Virus record (IMG/VR): IMGVR_UViG_3300032282_004141
Location: 1 to 29,305 of that record
Origin: a virus
Reading direction: 5' to 3' (one strand)
Length of the DNA stretch: 29,305 nt
Positions 28,676-29,305 of the stretch are shown one piece after another. Positions within the stretch are counted from its first letter, which is position 1, and each line of letters begins with the position of its first letter. The notes under the pieces were generated by a model. The model had not been told where the DNA came from, ran no database searches, and saw nothing but the letters and a program-made list of their open reading frames with translations. The translations under genes were made by a program, and so were the position numbers.

Positions 28676-28822
28676 TTACATCCCACCGCCGAGCATTCGC
28701 TGGTGGACTGCGCGAACGTATTCCTGGCCGAAACCGACCTTCTTCGCGATCAGTGGGCGAGGGACGCCGCAAACGATCATTTCGCGGATGGTCTCGGCTT
28801 TTGTCTTGAATGATTTCTTCAT
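28676..28822 (-). CDS. Small HTH protein with in-frame open extension beyond TAA
   Basis: GAGGAGGGC precedes ATG 28822 (ATGA overlap). The 48-aa protein has KAETIREMIVCGVPRPLIAK and VGFGQEYVRAVHQRM, a helix-turn-helix. After the TAA (28676-28678) the same frame stays open to 28583 and encodes a protein-like basic stretch (DRNYRAKPGIADQRNAYHRS). The gene may be split by a nonsense change, or the stop may be read through. Confidence 0.62.
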   Translation of the reverse strand: MKKSFKTKAETIREMIVCGVPRPLIAKKVGFGQEYVRAVHQRMLGGGM

Positions 28823-29022
28823 GCCCTGCCCTCCTCTATATCCCCGTAGTGGCCAATCAGTTCGGTGCCGCGGCGAATGAAAAACCAGCCTTGCAGGCAC
28901 ATTGCGTGGATTTCGGTCCAGTCTCCGAACCTGTATCTGTACGGAGCGGTCACGATCCATTTAGGTTTGGATTTGTCTTGACGGGTGTTGTTTTCAACAC
29001 GATTTGCCGTTAACGTCTCCAT
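28819..29022 (-). CDS. Hypothetical 67-aa protein, first complete early gene
   Basis: GGAGGGGG precedes ATG 29022. The first 20 residues are polar (ANRVENNTRQDKSKPKW) and the rest is beta-rich and aromatic (YRYRFGDWTEIHAMCLQGWF, then IRRGTELIGHYGD). No family is recognised. It is the first complete gene of the early minus-strand chain; no convincing promoter is visible in the 70 bases above it. Confidence 0.65.
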   Translation of the reverse strand: METLTANRVENNTRQDKSKPKWIVTAPYRYRFGDWTEIHAMCLQGWFFIRRGTELIGHYGDIEEGRA

Positions 29023-29092
29023 GCGTTGCCCCCTCCTATGGGGCAATGTTCCAGACGGTGGAGCGCGGCTACTACCGACACTCGACCAAAGG

Positions 29093-29119
29093 GGCCTAGC
29101 CGTTCACAGCGGCTGGGCC
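29093..29119 (-). terminator. Hairpin after the gene entering from the right
   Basis: A 10-bp stem with one G-T pair (29093-29102 with 29110-29119) and a seven-base loop follows directly after the stop of the 29120 ORF on the minus strand. A short CCTTTGG comes after it. It is probably a weak terminator separating that gene from the early operon. Confidence 0.45.
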
Positions 29120-29305
29120 TCAATCGTTTGGACGCCACGCACTGACTGGAAAGGCCGGGGCCGGAGCCCCGTAGTCGGCCATGGGTATCGGCCCCAGGCT
29201 GACGCCGACACCGGGGCGAGATCCGTTGAGGTGGCGACTGGAGGAGACCACCACGCCCGTGGTTGGCCAGGCGCAACACGGATCTCGCGCCGCTATGGGC
29301 GGCAC
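29120..29305 (-). CDS. Partial ORF cut by the window edge
   Basis: The minus-strand frame is open to the right edge and ends at 29120. Visible residues are Pro/Ser/Val-rich (TTGVVVSSSRHLNGSRPGVG), ending MADYGAPAPAFPVSAWRPND. The start is outside the window. An internal ATG would give only a 20-aa tail. No function can be assigned, and a competing frame in the same region cannot be excluded. Confidence 0.35.
   Translation of the reverse strand: MPPIAARDPCCAWPTTGVVVSSSRHLNGSRPGVGVSLGPIPMADYGAPAPAFPVSAWRPND

Noticed and set aside
29010-29279. 89-aa minus-strand frame near the right edge
   Set aside because: It crosses the hairpin at 29093-29119 and encodes an Arg/Gly-rich, unlikely protein with no ribosome binding site.
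1-29305. tRNA genes or attachment sites
   Set aside because: No cloverleaf-like sequence with a CCA-type end and no obvious direct repeats at the ends were recognised by eye; a tRNA search on the whole sequence would be decisive.

Overview
The window is most of a compact, high-G+C podovirus or prophage genome with a P22-type head and tail plan. The architecture and codon style fit an alphaproteobacterial host, but that is inferred, since no host gene or attachment site is visible. Nearly all genes lie on the minus strand and run from about 29.0 kb down to 3.4 kb. Neighbouring genes are very often joined by 1-4 base start/stop overlaps (ATGA, TGATG, TAATG, GTGA or TTGA), which implies translational coupling throughout.

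Early/replication block (minus, 29.0-25.9 kb): two small proteins; an initiator-like gene with six iterons embedded in its own coding sequence (28233-28333) and a hairpin over its ribosome binding site; a possible helicase loader; a Cys-cluster protein; a helix-turn-helix protein; an HNH nuclease; and a NusG-like protein. The NusG-like gene ends on a sigma70-like promoter (25855-25883) that faces into the late region, so it may be an antiterminator for the late genes.

Late block (minus, 25.8-3.4 kb): it opens with a run of tiny, mostly membrane-bound proteins and a small lipoprotein. Then come a four-helix membrane protein, small and large terminase, two small proteins that look like cut-down relatives of the coat protein, portal, scaffold, coat, gp4-like and gp10-like tail factors, and a set of ejection-type proteins in the P22 order. 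The block ends with a collagen-containing tail fibre, fibre accessory genes, and a lysis cassette of lysozyme, nested Rz/Rz1-like spanins and an XhlA-like protein. No gp26-like tail needle is seen where P22 has one.

Accessory block (plus, 1.0-3.4 kb): small orphan genes and a helix-turn-helix regulator next to a promoter containing an operator-like palindrome. This block also holds two triplets of GGAACCC heptamers followed by an array of strong hairpins (2079-2365) that may be an origin, a regulatory region or a structured RNA. It is divergent from a small serine recombinase gene (297-941), and the two face each other across overlapping promoters.

The most unusual points are the coat-like miniature genes between terminase and portal, the iterons that change reading frame inside the initiator gene, the NALM-type motif repeated across four consecutive ejection-type proteins, a fibre-type beta domain inserted in the gp4-like tail factor, and the chain of micro-membrane proteins at the head of the late operon.
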